NCBI GenBank assembly: GCA_040880545.1
Contig: JBBDIE010000151.1
Span: 20,650 to 84,649 of the forward strand
Length of the DNA: 64,000 nucleotides
Direction: 5' to 3'
Source of the DNA: M55B112 sp040880545
Lineage (GTDB): Bacteria; Bacteroidota; Bacteroidia; Bacteroidales; GCA-2748055
Positions 1-9,037 of this stretch are shown in pieces. The stretch's first letter is position 1, and every line of letters begins with the position of its first letter. The notes below the pieces were generated by a model. It did not search any database, was not told where the DNA came from, and saw nothing but the letters and a program-made list of their open reading frames with translations. Both the position numbers and the translations under genes were made by a program.

Positions 1-637
1 TAAGCACCTCCATGGATGCGATATCGTTGGGATTGATATTGACATTGCTTCCATAATCAATGCCGTCTACGATATAAATTGGTTCATTTGATGCAGTCAG
101 AGAACGGGCACCCCTCAGGAGTATATCATAACCGGAACCTGCCTCTCCGCTACTTCGGACCATGTCAAGTCCTGCCACCTTACCCTGAAGGGCTTCGATC
201 ACATTGGTTGATCTGGTGGTGGCGATATCCTCTTCCCGGATGGAAGAGACAGCTCCCGTCAGGTCACTTCGCTTCATGGTGCCATATCCGACTACCACGA
301 CCTCGTCAAGGGTTTCGACACTTGGGTTAAGTGCTAAATTAATCTTCGTCTGGTCAGTCACTTCCCGGTAGACCTCTAAATAGCCGATGTAGGAGAAGTG
401 GAGCGTATCTCCTGCAGAGGCCATGATTGAATAGTTGCCATCTGCATTTGTAATTGTACCCGTTGTTGTTCCGGTCACAGTGACATTGACGCCGGTAAGA
501 GGTTCATTTGTCTCTGCATCCTTCACCATACCGGTAATCTCCCGGTCCTGGGCACTTGCCGGCCGGACCAGTAGGAAACTGATAATACCTATCAGTAGTA
601 TGGGGGATACTTTCTTTAAAAGAAATGGTTTTTTCAT
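1..637 (-). CDS. SusC-like TonB-dependent outer membrane receptor, N-terminal part (cut by window edge)
   Basis: The minus-strand reading frame opens with ATG at 637 and is still open at base 1, so only the first 212 residues are visible. It starts with a signal peptide ending near ASAQ (about residue 29), followed by a carboxypeptidase-regulatory-like beta-sandwich (about 32-108, with GVNVTVTGT and the YIGY segment) and the start of a plug domain with VVVGYGT, LQGKVAGLD and IYIVDGIDY. This order is diagnostic of SusC/RagA-type receptors, which import oligosaccharides across the outer membrane with a SusD lipoprotein and TonB/ExbBD energy. A susD gene would be expected beyond the left edge. 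The neighbouring pectin enzymes suggest a pectin-derived substrate; this is inference. Confidence 0.93.
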   Translation of the reverse strand, partial: MKKPFLLKKVSPILLIGIISFLLVRPASAQDREITGMVKDAETNEPLTGVNVTVTGTTTGTITNADGNYSIMASAGDTLHFSYIGYLEVYREVTDQTKINLALNPSVETLDEVVVVGYGTMKRSDLTGAVSSIREEDIATTRSTNVIEALQGKVAGLDMVRSSGEAGSGYDILLRGARSLTASNEPIYIVDGIDYGSNVNINPNDIASMEVL

Positions 638-1107
638 TTTATCAGTTTTAGGGTAGTTTAATTTGTAGTGATTTAATAAATATTTTTTATTGTATCAAAT
701 TAGGTTTGAATTTCAAAACGTATGTTTAAAAATTGGTATAAAGGGAGCGTAATATTATCATTGACATGGTTAAATGTATGTAATTCCATTTGTCTCCAAG
801 ACGAATATGAGCGGTTTTTCTTTTTCCCTGAATGCAACAAAAACCAAGCTCATAAAGACGCTTATCTCCGGGATTCATGGTCAGGTCTGCTCTCAAAACG
901 TCGGGTTGGGATACACTGGAGTTCTGTTTCACTGCATTCCATTTTATAATGATTATTCAAACGGTTCATGGATACAAAGATGTGTTGGCCTTTTTTCTGC
1001 CTTGGAGTAATAATTGGTATAAAGTTACCGGATAATTAACACAAAATGAAAGCTATAGTTATCTGGGTGCAAATAATTCTTATCTTGGATTAAGAATTTT
1101 GCATGCT
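638..1107. other. Divergent intergenic region between susC-like gene and pectinesterase
   Basis: About 470 bases with no convincing gene; short open frames on both strands here show no recognisable protein. It must carry the promoters of the two divergent units. Near its right end TAAGAATTTTG (1091-1101) resembles a Bacteroidota -7 element just before the pectinesterase ATG. A 13-base direct repeat, AATTGGTATAAAG, occurs at 731-743 and 1012-1024 and nearly brackets the region. Confidence 0.5.
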
Positions 1108-2076
1108 ATGAGAACTTTTTTTTTATTGTGGCTTTGCGTTGGAATCTTTGCTGATCTTCAGGCTCAAGCGGGAGACTATTATGATTTCGTGGTCGCCCGG
1201 GATGGGTCGGGGGACTTCCGTACCATCCAGGAAGCCTTTAATGCGGTGCCCCATCTTCGGAAGGAGCGCACACGCATCCTTATCAAAAAGGGAACCTACA
1301 AGGAAAAATTAATCCTTCCCACTACCAAAACAATGGTTAGCATTATCGGTGAGGATGTAGATAGTACGATCGTAACATATGACGATTATGCCTCCCGGAA
1401 GAACAGGTTCGGGGAGGAGATCGGAACCTCGGGCTCATCAGGTTTCTTTGTTTTTGGAGATGACTTTAGAGCCAGGGACATTACTTTCTCAAATACCGCC
1501 GGGAATGTTGGGCAGGCGGTGGCTGTGAGGATTGATGGCGACAGGGTGGTATTTGAGAATTGTCGTTTCCTGGGCTTTCAGGATACATTGTACCCCCATG
1601 GAAAAGAGAGCCGGCAATACTATCGGAACTGTTACATTGAAGGGACTGTTGATTTCATCTTTGGCTGGTCCACAGCCCTTTTTGAGAATTGTACCATTCA
1701 TTGCAAAAAAAGGGGTTATATCACTGCAGCTTCTACTCCCGAAGAGTCTTCATATGGCTTTGTATTTCTGCATTGCAAAATCACCGGAAATGCGGAAGAT
1801 GACAGCTTTTATCTGGGCAGACCATGGAGGTCCCATGCAAATGTAGTTTTTATCCATTGTGAGATGGGACCGCATATAAAGAGTGAAGGTTGGCACAATT
1901 GGAACAAGCCGGAATATGAAAAAACCGCCTTTTACGCCGAATATGGCTCCCACGGTGAGGGTGCCGATCCCGCTGCAAGGGTTCCCTGGTCCCGGCAATT
2001 AACGCCGGAAAAAGCAAAGCAGTACACTCCCGTCAATATACTGGGTGAGTGGGTAAAAGATTTAGATTCTAATTAA
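1108..2076 (+). CDS. Pectin methylesterase (carbohydrate esterase family 8), secreted
   Basis: This enzyme removes methyl esters from homogalacturonan, opening pectin to lyases and hydrolases. Counting from the TTG at 1099, CE8 signatures are clear: QDTLY at residues 161-165, GTVDFIFG at 182-189 with the catalytic aspartate D185, and LGRPW at 239-243. A signal peptide (MRTFFLLWLCVGIFA...QAQA) precedes the parallel beta-helix. I place the start at the ATG at 1108 because the open frame before it begins with a TTG and lies on a possible -7 element. The length, about 322 residues, is normal for the family. The GH105 gene follows after 4 bases, so the two are almost certainly cotranscribed. Confidence 0.93.
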   Translation: MRTFFLLWLCVGIFADLQAQAGDYYDFVVARDGSGDFRTIQEAFNAVPHLRKERTRILIKKGTYKEKLILPTTKTMVSIIGEDVDSTIVTYDDYASRKNRFGEEIGTSGSSGFFVFGDDFRARDITFSNTAGNVGQAVAVRIDGDRVVFENCRFLGFQDTLYPHGKESRQYYRNCYIEGTVDFIFGWSTALFENCTIHCKKRGYITAASTPEESSYGFVFLHCKITGNAEDDSFYLGRPWRSHANVVFIHCEMGPHIKSEGWHNWNKPEYEKTAFYAEYGSHGEGADPAARVPWSRQLTPEKAKQYTPVNILGEWVKDLDSN

Positions 2077-2080
2077 TCCA

Positions 2081-4756
2081 ATGATGAAACCATTACGAAT
2101 CATAATCATCCAGATGTTCCTTTCCATCCTTTCGATCTGGAGTCTTTTTGCCAGGCCGGATACCTCGGTGAACGATTCGGTTCTCTATTCCCGGGAAATG
2201 CCCTATTCCATTATGCAGCGTAATCCGGAGCGATACGGGCAATGGGACTATGTGACAGGTACAGTATTAAAGGCTTTCCAGGAATTATGGCTTGTTACCG
2301 GGGAACAGGTATATTTTGACTATGTAAGACAGACTGTTGATGCCGTAGTAGATGAGAATGGCCATATCAGGGACTACCGGATGGCCGATTACAATATTGA
2401 TGAGATCAGGGAGGGAAGCGCTCTGCTATTTCTTTATCGCTATACCGGAGATGAGAAGTACCTCCTCGCCGCCGGTCATTTAAGGCAACAGATGCGGGAA
2501 CATCCCCGTACCAGTGAAGGAGGGTTCTGGCATAAGGACCGTTATCCTCATCAGATGTGGCTTGACGGGCTCTATATGGCGAGTCCGTTTTTGGCAGAAT
2601 ACGGGCTTATGTTTGATGAGCCTGCGCTTTTTGATGATGTAGTTAACCAAATCGTGCTGGTGGACCAGTATACCTATGATACTTTGAATGGCCTTTATTA
2701 TCATGGTTGGGATGAAACCAGGTCGCAGGAATGGGCTGACTCAATTACGGGACAGTCGCCAAGTTTCTGGGGAAGGGCTATGGGCTGGTATGGAATGGCC
2801 ATGGTTGATGTTCTTGATTATCTTCCTGAGGAACATCCGGGAAGAAACCAGGTAATAGATATCCTGCAGAAATTCGCTAATGGGATCATTCCTTATCAGG
2901 ACAGTTCCGGGGTATGGTGGCAGGTCCTGGATCAGCCCGGGAAGGAGGGCAACTATAAGGAATCGTCTGTTTCCGCGATGTTCGTTTACGCTATTGCCAA
3001 GGCGATCAGGCTCGGGTATATTACAGAACCGGCTCTCTCATATTTTCAGAAAGCATACGAGGGGATTCTGGAAGAGTTTATTACCAAAAATGACGATGGG
3101 ACATTCAATCTGACGCATACCTGTAAAAGCGCCGGACTAGGATATGGAAGGGACGGTTCCTACGAATATTACGTCTATACGGCCACACACAGAGAGAATG
3201 ATGGGAAAGGCCTGGGGCCCTTCATTCTTGCGGCACTTGAAATGGAAAACACGTTCTTTCCACCTTCCAATCTCCGGGTAAATTCAATCGCTGCGGACAG
3301 CATCAGTCTGAGCTGGCGGGACAATAGCTCGCTGGAAACAGGATTGTTGTTGGAGCGCCACCGCAATGGAGTGGCAGACAACTCGGTATTGTTTCCCCAG
3401 GATCAGACAGAATATACCGATCGGGATTTTCTTCCTTATACAAGCTATCGATACCATCTTAAGGCATTCAATGCATCAGATACTACGCTTTTTGTCAGCT
3501 CACGGACGATAACCACCCTGGGTCCGGAAGGTCAGCCTGCTTTTGCTACAAATCCCTCGCCTGCGACAGGTGAAGAAGGGGTACAAACGGATGTGGTTCT
3601 TGAGTGGCAGGCTGGTCAGGGTACTGATTCCCACGATCTCTATCTTGGAACCAGCTCTCCGCCACCTTATATAGACAATCTGACCGAAAACCGTTATCTG
3701 TTCTCCGGACTTGATTATCAAACTACTTATTACTGGAGGGTAGATGAAGTCAATTCACAGGGAATAACCCAGGGAGAGGAATGGAGTTTTACTACATTGG
3801 CAGCGCCGCAAATGGTGGGACACTGGACGTTTAATGAGCTGACCGGAACCGTGGTTGAGGATGTAACTCCCTTCGGGAATCATGGAATGGTGATCGGGAT
3901 GGATGAAACAAACCGGCAGGAGGGAATCGATGAACAAGCGCTCTTTTTTAACGGGATCGATCAGTATGTGAAGGTTCCGCATACCAAACTGCATAATTTT
4001 GATGATTCGGATTTTTCCCTCTCATTTTGGTTCAGGCAGGACCCGGACCTGGTCGATCCGGGCAAGGAGTACCGTTACCTGATTAAAGGATCCCACGAAA
4101 GGGATGCCGGGTCAGGTCAGACAGGAAAACGGTATGAGGTCTTCCTGAACCCGGCCTCCGCAGAGTTTCGGTTTTCCATCGATGATGATATTACCAAAAG
4201 TGTATTAAGTTTAGATATGGCTGATTTTGTGACAGGCAAATGGGTTCATGTTGTGGCTGTTCGAGACAGACAGGAAGGCTTATTGAAACTATACAAGAAC
4301 GGGATGTTTCAATCAGCCGTTGTAGATCATACGGGTAATATCTCCCAGGAGGAAGATCTCTATTTCGGTTTTTGCAAGGATTTCGGATCCCATTTTCACG
4401 GGTTCCTGGATGATGTAAGAATTTATAATTATCCGCTTAATCTCGAACAAGCGGATGCCATCTATTGGGAGTTCGAAGGACTTTCTGTAGAATCCGATCC
4501 AGGACCAACAGCAGATTTAGTGAAAGTCTACCCGCTACCGCTGAGCAATAGACTTTACCTGGAGTTTCGCGATCCCGGCGTGGAAAAGACTGACATAATT
4601 TTATACGGTATTACCGGAAGTGTGGTTTGCAGATGGAAGATTCAACCAGGTTATCAGAGAACCTTAATGCTGGACACATCTTCAATCCTACCAGGGAATT
4701 ACATTCTGCAGATTAGAACTCCGGACTGGAACTCTCAGCACCGGGTAGTGAAATAA
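2081..4756 (+). CDS. GH105 unsaturated glycuronyl hydrolase with FN3, LamG-like and T9SS sorting domains
   Basis: The N-terminal part (about residues 35-390) is a GH105 (alpha/alpha)6 barrel of the type that cleaves the unsaturated uronic acid from rhamnogalacturonan or pectin lyase products. The MWLDGLYM motif gives the likely catalytic acid D162, and FWGRAMGW also fits the family. Two fibronectin-III-like domains follow (about 395-485 and 493-590), the second with YYWRVDEVN and WSFTT. A LamG/concanavalin-like domain comes next (about 595-805, starting HWTFNE). The C-terminal 75 residues (VYPLP... to RVVK) look like a T9SS type A tail. A signal-peptide-like N terminus is present. At 891 residues it is more than twice the size of a plain GH105, so it is probably a cell-surface or released enzyme rather than a periplasmic one. 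Confidence 0.88.
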   Translation: MMKPLRIIIIQMFLSILSIWSLFARPDTSVNDSVLYSREMPYSIMQRNPERYGQWDYVTGTVLKAFQELWLVTGEQVYFDYVRQTVDAVVDENGHIRDYRMADYNIDEIREGSALLFLYRYTGDEKYLLAAGHLRQQMREHPRTSEGGFWHKDRYPHQMWLDGLYMASPFLAEYGLMFDEPALFDDVVNQIVLVDQYTYDTLNGLYYHGWDETRSQEWADSITGQSPSFWGRAMGWYGMAMVDVLDYLPEEHPGRNQVIDILQKFANGIIPYQDSSGVWWQVLDQPGKEGNYKESSVSAMFVYAIAKAIRLGYITEPALSYFQKAYEGILEEFITKNDDGTFNLTHTCKSAGLGYGRDGSYEYYVYTATHRENDGKGLGPFILAALEMENTFFPPSNLRVNSIAADSISLSWRDNSSLETGLLLERHRNGVADNSVLFPQDQTEYTDRDFLPYTSYRYHLKAFNASDTTLFVSSRTITTLGPEGQPAFATNPSPATGEEGVQTDVVLEWQAGQGTDSHDLYLGTSSPPPYIDNLTENRYLFSGLDYQTTYYWRVDEVNSQGITQGEEWSFTTLAAPQMVGHWTFNELTGTVVEDVTPFGNHGMVIGMDETNRQEGIDEQALFFNGIDQYVKVPHTKLHNFDDSDFSLSFWFRQDPDLVDPGKEYRYLIKGSHERDAGSGQTGKRYEVFLNPASAEFRFSIDDDITKSVLSLDMADFVTGKWVHVVAVRDRQEGLLKLYKNGMFQSAVVDHTGNISQEEDLYFGFCKDFGSHFHGFLDDVRIYNYPLNLEQADAIYWEFEGLSVESDPGPTADLVKVYPLPLSNRLYLEFRDPGVEKTDIILYGITGSVVCRWKIQPGYQRTLMLDTSSILPGNYILQIRTPDWNSQHRVVK

Positions 4757-4907
4757 TCAGAAAAAAAGACCAATTATTTTCCCGGATATTAACCGTCAAG
4801 CTTGATTGTTTCTTTAGAAGAACCCCTTCATCATTGAGATAATTTTATCAGCGGCATTTGCGAGCTCGTTGTGCTCAGAAAGAGACCTGCAGTATCTATT
4901 TTTTCTG

Positions 4908-4915
4908 TAAGTTTG
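4908..4915 (+). promoter_or_regulatory. -7 promoter element for mfd
   Basis: TAAGTTTG matches the Bacteroidota -7 consensus TAnnTTTG exactly and lies 18 bases before the ATG of mfd at 4934. No clear -33 TTTG is seen. If used, transcription starts near 4919, which excludes the upstream in-frame GTG at 4871 as a start. Confidence 0.5.
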
Positions 4916-4933
4916 CACCCACAAGAAAAGTCC

Positions 4934-7900
4934 ATGTTTCAAAATCCATATGCAGGACATCCTTTCACCCCTGAGATCGTGCAGTCCTTGCATGACAAGG
5001 GGAGCGTTATATTACACCTGAAAGGATTATCCGGTTCATCAAAAGCTGCCTTATTCCAGGCTGTTGTTTCAGAATTAAAGGGCAATCACCTGATACTTTT
5101 CCATGACAAGGAGGAAGCTGCATATTTTTACACCGACCTGGTGAGCCTGGAAGGGAACCCGGACCGTACACTCTTTTTTCCCTCCTCCTACAAACGATCG
5201 GTCCAGTACAAGCAGACTGATGAGGCTAATATCATAACGCGCACACAGACCCTGAAAAGGCTGAACGAACAACGCGTCTCCAGTTTTATCATCTCCTATG
5301 CCGAAGCATTGCTGGAGCGTGTACTCACACGGGCAGAACTGGGGCGGCACACACTGGAAATAAAAACCGGGGAGAACCTCACCATGGATTTTCTTGAGGA
5401 GGTGCTTGAAACCTATCATTTCCAGCTTGTTGATTTTGTGTACGAACCGGGACAGTACGCCATCAGGGGTGGAATTGTGGATATTTTCTCTTACTCTTCA
5501 AGCCATCCGTATCGTATCGATTTTTTCGGGGATGAGATTGAATCCATCCGGGTTTTTGATGTGGAAACACAGCGGTCAAGCGAGCAGCTAAAACGTGTAT
5601 CGGTCATTCCAAACGTGCAGTGGGAGCAGGATCTTGGAGAAAAGCGGGTCTCGTTCCTTGAGTTCATCCCTTCAAATACCATTGTCTGGCTCGATGACCT
5701 GGATCTGATCATGGATCACATGCGTGATATTTACGACCGCACAGAGATCAACAATTCAGGGGATTCAACACTTGTCAAGGATGAATTACTTGTCCGTGCG
5801 CAATTGATCAGGGATAACCTGGAAAAGTTTACCCGGGTTGAATTCACACGTCCTGTACTGGGAAACCCTGCGGGGGATTGGCGCTTCAATACGGAACCTC
5901 AGCCCTCTTTTAATAAAGATTTTACGCTCCTTACCAGGATCCTCACGGAAAACAGCGATGCAGGACTGGAAAATTTCATTCTTTCGGAAAGCAAGGGACA
6001 ACTGGAAAGACTACGCGCCATATTTGAGGAGATCAATCCCGGTCTTACCTACCAGGAAGCCTCTGTAACGCTCCACGAGGGGTTTATAGAAAAGGATATG
6101 CAAGTGGCTATTTACACGGACCACCAGATATTTGACAGGTATCACAAATTCAGGTTGCACGACCGTTTTACAAAGAAGGAGGCGCTTTCCATCAAAGAGT
6201 TGTCGGGATTAAGTCCCGGCGATTACGTGGTACATACTGATCACGGAATAGGCCAGTTTGGTGGATTGGAAAGAATAGATGTCAACGGAAGGAAACAGGA
6301 GGCGGTACGGCTGGTTTACAAAGATAATGATGTGCTCTTTGTAAATATCCATTCGTTACACAAGATCTCCAAGTACAAGGGAAAAGAGGGTCAGGCGCCC
6401 AGGGTATACAAACTTGGAACGGGCACCTGGCAAAAACTGAAGCAGAAAACCAAAAACAAGGTCAGGGATATTGCAGGAGAACTGATCGCATTGTACGCCA
6501 AACGCAGGGAGCAGGAAGGATTTTCATTTTCGCCAGACACTTATCTTCAGCGGGAACTGGAGGCATCATTTATATACGAAGATACCCCTGACCAGTTAAA
6601 AGCAACCAACGATTTCAAGGGAGGTATGGAGGCCAGGTTCCCAATGGACAGGCTGATTTGCGGTGATGTGGGTTTCGGGAAAACCGAGGTGGCCATCAGG
6701 GCAGCCTTCAAAGCAGTAAGCGACAGCAAACAAGTGGCAGTACTGGTTCCCACAACCATCCTTGCTTTCCAGCATTTCAACACCTTTAAAAAACGACTGG
6801 AAGAGTTCCCCAGTTCAGTAGACTATATCAGCCGATTCAGGACCTCTGCTGAACAGACCAAAATATTGAAACAGCTGAAAGAGGGATCCCTTGATATTAT
6901 TATAGGCACCCATAAACTTGTAAGTCAGCATGTTAAATTTAAGGACCTGGGGTTGCTGATTATCGACGAAGAACAGAAATTCGGAGTAGCAGTAAAGGAA
7001 AAACTGAAACAGATTAAATTAAACGTCGATACCCTTACACTGACGGCAACCCCCATACCCAGAACACTGCAATTCTCACTCATGGGTGCAAGGGATCTTT
7101 CCATTATTAATACACCACCCCCCAACAGGCACCCGATCATTACCGAACTCCACCCTTTTAATGAAGAGATCATCAGGGAGGCCATTGAATATGAAGTCAG
7201 CAGGGGCGGACAGGTATTTTTTATCCATAACAGGATACAGAATATCAACGAGGTTAAACAGATGGTTGACAAACTGGTTCCCAATATCCGCTCTGTTATT
7301 GCACATGGCCAGATGGAAGGAAAGCAGTTGGAAAATGTGATGCTGGGGTTCATGACAGGCGATTATGACGTGCTCATTGCCACCTCCATTATCGAATCGG
7401 GACTCGATATTCCCAATACCAATACAATAATTATCAACAATGCACATCACTTCGGATTGAGTGATTTGCATCAGCTCAGGGGCAGGGTGGGACGCTCCAA
7501 TAAAAAGGCATTCTGTTACCTTTTTGCGCCCCATATCACCTTGCTTACACCAGAGGCCCGGCGACGCTTAAGATCCCTCGAAGAGTATTCCGGACTGGGA
7601 AGCGGATTCAATATTGCCATGCAGGATTTGGACATCCGGGGAGCGGGAAATCTCCTGGGTGCAGAGCAAAGTGGTTTCATTGCTGACATCGGATTTGAAA
7701 CCTATCATAAAATCCTGAATGAGGCCATACAAGAGTTGAAAGATGGCGTTTTTGCCGATCTTTTCCGGGAGGAAAAAACAGATCCGGCACTCCCCCCAAA
7801 GAATTTTGCAAGCGATTGCCACATCGATACCGACCTCGAATTGCTGTTCCCGGAAAAATACATAGCAAACATCTCGGAACGCATGAACCTTTATCGCGAA

Positions 7901-8266
7901 CTGGACAATATTAAGACCGAAGAAGAGCTGGAAAATTTCAGACAGATGCTTCACGACAGGTTCGGCCCCCTCCCACAACAAGCAGGGGAATTACTGAACG
8001 TGGTAAAACTCCGCTGGCTGGCGATGCAAACAGGTGTTGAAAAGATTATTTTGAAAAATAACGTATTGATTGCGTACTTTGTATCAAGTCCGGAATCATA
8101 TTTTTACCGTTCGGATGTTTTCACCATGATCATCGGTAACATCCAGCGTAATCCAAAATTATTCAGGATGAGGCAGGATAAGGACCGGTTAAGTTTCAGG
8201 GTGAATAACACAGGATCAGTAGAAAAAATATTTACAATATTTGAACAATTGACAGCCGGTGGATAG
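4934..8266 (+). CDS. mfd: Transcription-repair coupling factor Mfd
   Basis: Mfd removes RNA polymerase stalled at DNA lesions and recruits UvrA for repair. The 1110-residue protein has the expected order: a UvrB-like N-terminal module, a CarD-type RNA-polymerase interaction domain (around GDYVVHTDHGIGQF), a RecG-like superfamily 2 motor with Walker A GDVGFGKTE (G577 onward) and the DEEQ Walker B near residue 678, then HQLRGRVGRS and the C-terminal TRCF domain. An in-frame GTG at 4871 would add 21 residues, but the ATG at 4934 is preferred because a good -7 box lies between the two and homologues begin at about this point. CoaX follows after 18 bases. Confidence 0.97.
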   Translation: MFQNPYAGHPFTPEIVQSLHDKGSVILHLKGLSGSSKAALFQAVVSELKGNHLILFHDKEEAAYFYTDLVSLEGNPDRTLFFPSSYKRSVQYKQTDEANIITRTQTLKRLNEQRVSSFIISYAEALLERVLTRAELGRHTLEIKTGENLTMDFLEEVLETYHFQLVDFVYEPGQYAIRGGIVDIFSYSSSHPYRIDFFGDEIESIRVFDVETQRSSEQLKRVSVIPNVQWEQDLGEKRVSFLEFIPSNTIVWLDDLDLIMDHMRDIYDRTEINNSGDSTLVKDELLVRAQLIRDNLEKFTRVEFTRPVLGNPAGDWRFNTEPQPSFNKDFTLLTRILTENSDAGLENFILSESKGQLERLRAIFEEINPGLTYQEASVTLHEGFIEKDMQVAIYTDHQIFDRYHKFRLHDRFTKKEALSIKELSGLSPGDYVVHTDHGIGQFGGLERIDVNGRKQEAVRLVYKDNDVLFVNIHSLHKISKYKGKEGQAPRVYKLGTGTWQKLKQKTKNKVRDIAGELIALYAKRREQEGFSFSPDTYLQRELEASFIYEDTPDQLKATNDFKGGMEARFPMDRLICGDVGFGKTEVAIRAAFKAVSDSKQVAVLVPTTILAFQHFNTFKKRLEEFPSSVDYISRFRTSAEQTKILKQLKEGSLDIIIGTHKLVSQHVKFKDLGLLIIDEEQKFGVAVKEKLKQIKLNVDTLTLTATPIPRTLQFSLMGARDLSIINTPPPNRHPIITELHPFNEEIIREAIEYEVSRGGQVFFIHNRIQNINEVKQMVDKLVPNIRSVIAHGQMEGKQLENVMLGFMTGDYDVLIATSIIESGLDIPNTNTIIINNAHHFGLSDLHQLRGRVGRSNKKAFCYLFAPHITLLTPEARRRLRSLEEYSGLGSGFNIAMQDLDIRGAGNLLGAEQSGFIADIGFETYHKILNEAIQELKDGVFADLFREEKTDPALPPKNFASDCHIDTDLELLFPEKYIANISERMNLYRELDNIKTEEELENFRQMLHDRFGPLPQQAGELLNVVKLRWLAMQTGVEKIILKNNVLIAYFVSSPESYFYRSDVFTMIIGNIQRNPKLFRMRQDKDRLSFRVNNTGSVEKIFTIFEQLTAGG

Positions 8267-8284
8267 TAAATCATTCAAAATAAT

Positions 8285-9037
8285 ATGCCAATGAACCTGG
8301 TAATAGACCTGGGAAACAGCTTCGCCAAAATAGCTGTCTGTGAAGGATCTGAGATCATCGAAAGTGCAGTCTCTGAAAAATTGTCCAACAAGGAAATTGC
8401 CTACTTTATTTCCAGTTATAAACCCCTGAATGGGGCCATCTTTTCAAGTGTGGTGAACCATTCCAGGGAACTGATCGATTACCTGGATGCCACCTTCGAC
8501 AACTTCCTTGAACTGACGCACAATACCCCCCTTCCCCTGAAAAACCTGTACATAACCAAGGAAACACTCGGTTTTGACCGGATTGCGGCCGTTACCGGTG
8601 CACATACTATTTTTCCGGAACAGAACGTTTTGGTTATAGATGCGGGAACAGCAATTACATTTGACGTGATAACAGCAACAGCCGAATATATCGGGGGGAA
8701 TATATCTCCCGGTTTGAATATGCGTTTTAAAGCGCTTCATAAGTTTACCAGCAGACTACCTTACCTTTCTCCGGATGAGGAAGCTGTCAGGTTACTCGGC
8801 AAAACCACAGACGAAGCGATTATTTCCGGAGTTATCAATGGCCTGCTCTATGAGATAGATGGTTATATATCAGGCATTTCCCGGATTCATAAAAACCTGA
8901 AGGTGGTCTTAACCGGAGGAGATGCAAATTCTTTTGATAAAAGGCTAAAAAATAGCATCTTTGTGGTCTCGCATCTGAACCTGATAGGATTAAACAGAAT
9001 TTTAGACTACAATGCGCAAAACAAAAATTCGAATTAG
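8285..9037 (+). CDS. coaX: Type III pantothenate kinase
   Basis: CoaX phosphorylates pantothenate in the first step of coenzyme A synthesis. It is an ASKHA-fold kinase, recognised here by DLGNSFAK near the N terminus, GFDRIAA, DAGTAITFD, GGNISPGL and VLTGGDA. The 250-residue length is typical. Translation may begin at 8285 or at the second ATG at 8291 (MNLVIDLG). Its end overlaps the next gene by 26 bases, which suggests translational coupling. Confidence 0.95.
   Translation: MPMNLVIDLGNSFAKIAVCEGSEIIESAVSEKLSNKEIAYFISSYKPLNGAIFSSVVNHSRELIDYLDATFDNFLELTHNTPLPLKNLYITKETLGFDRIAAVTGAHTIFPEQNVLVIDAGTAITFDVITATAEYIGGNISPGLNMRFKALHKFTSRLPYLSPDEEAVRLLGKTTDEAIISGVINGLLYEIDGYISGISRIHKNLKVVLTGGDANSFDKRLKNSIFVVSHLNLIGLNRILDYNAQNKNSN

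Noticed and set aside
774..1010. Possible gene remnant in the susC-pectinesterase interval
   Set aside because: Short frames on both strands lack recognisable motifs, membrane segments or homology that I can see.
4741..4785. Hairpin CCGGG...CCCGG after the GH105 gene as a terminator
   Set aside because: The stem is interrupted and AT-rich inside, and no U-tract follows the 3' arm, so I did not list it as a feature.
4871..4933. A 21-residue upstream extension of Mfd starting at GTG
   Set aside because: An exact -7 promoter element lies at 4908-4915, inside the extension, and homologues begin near the ATG at 4934.
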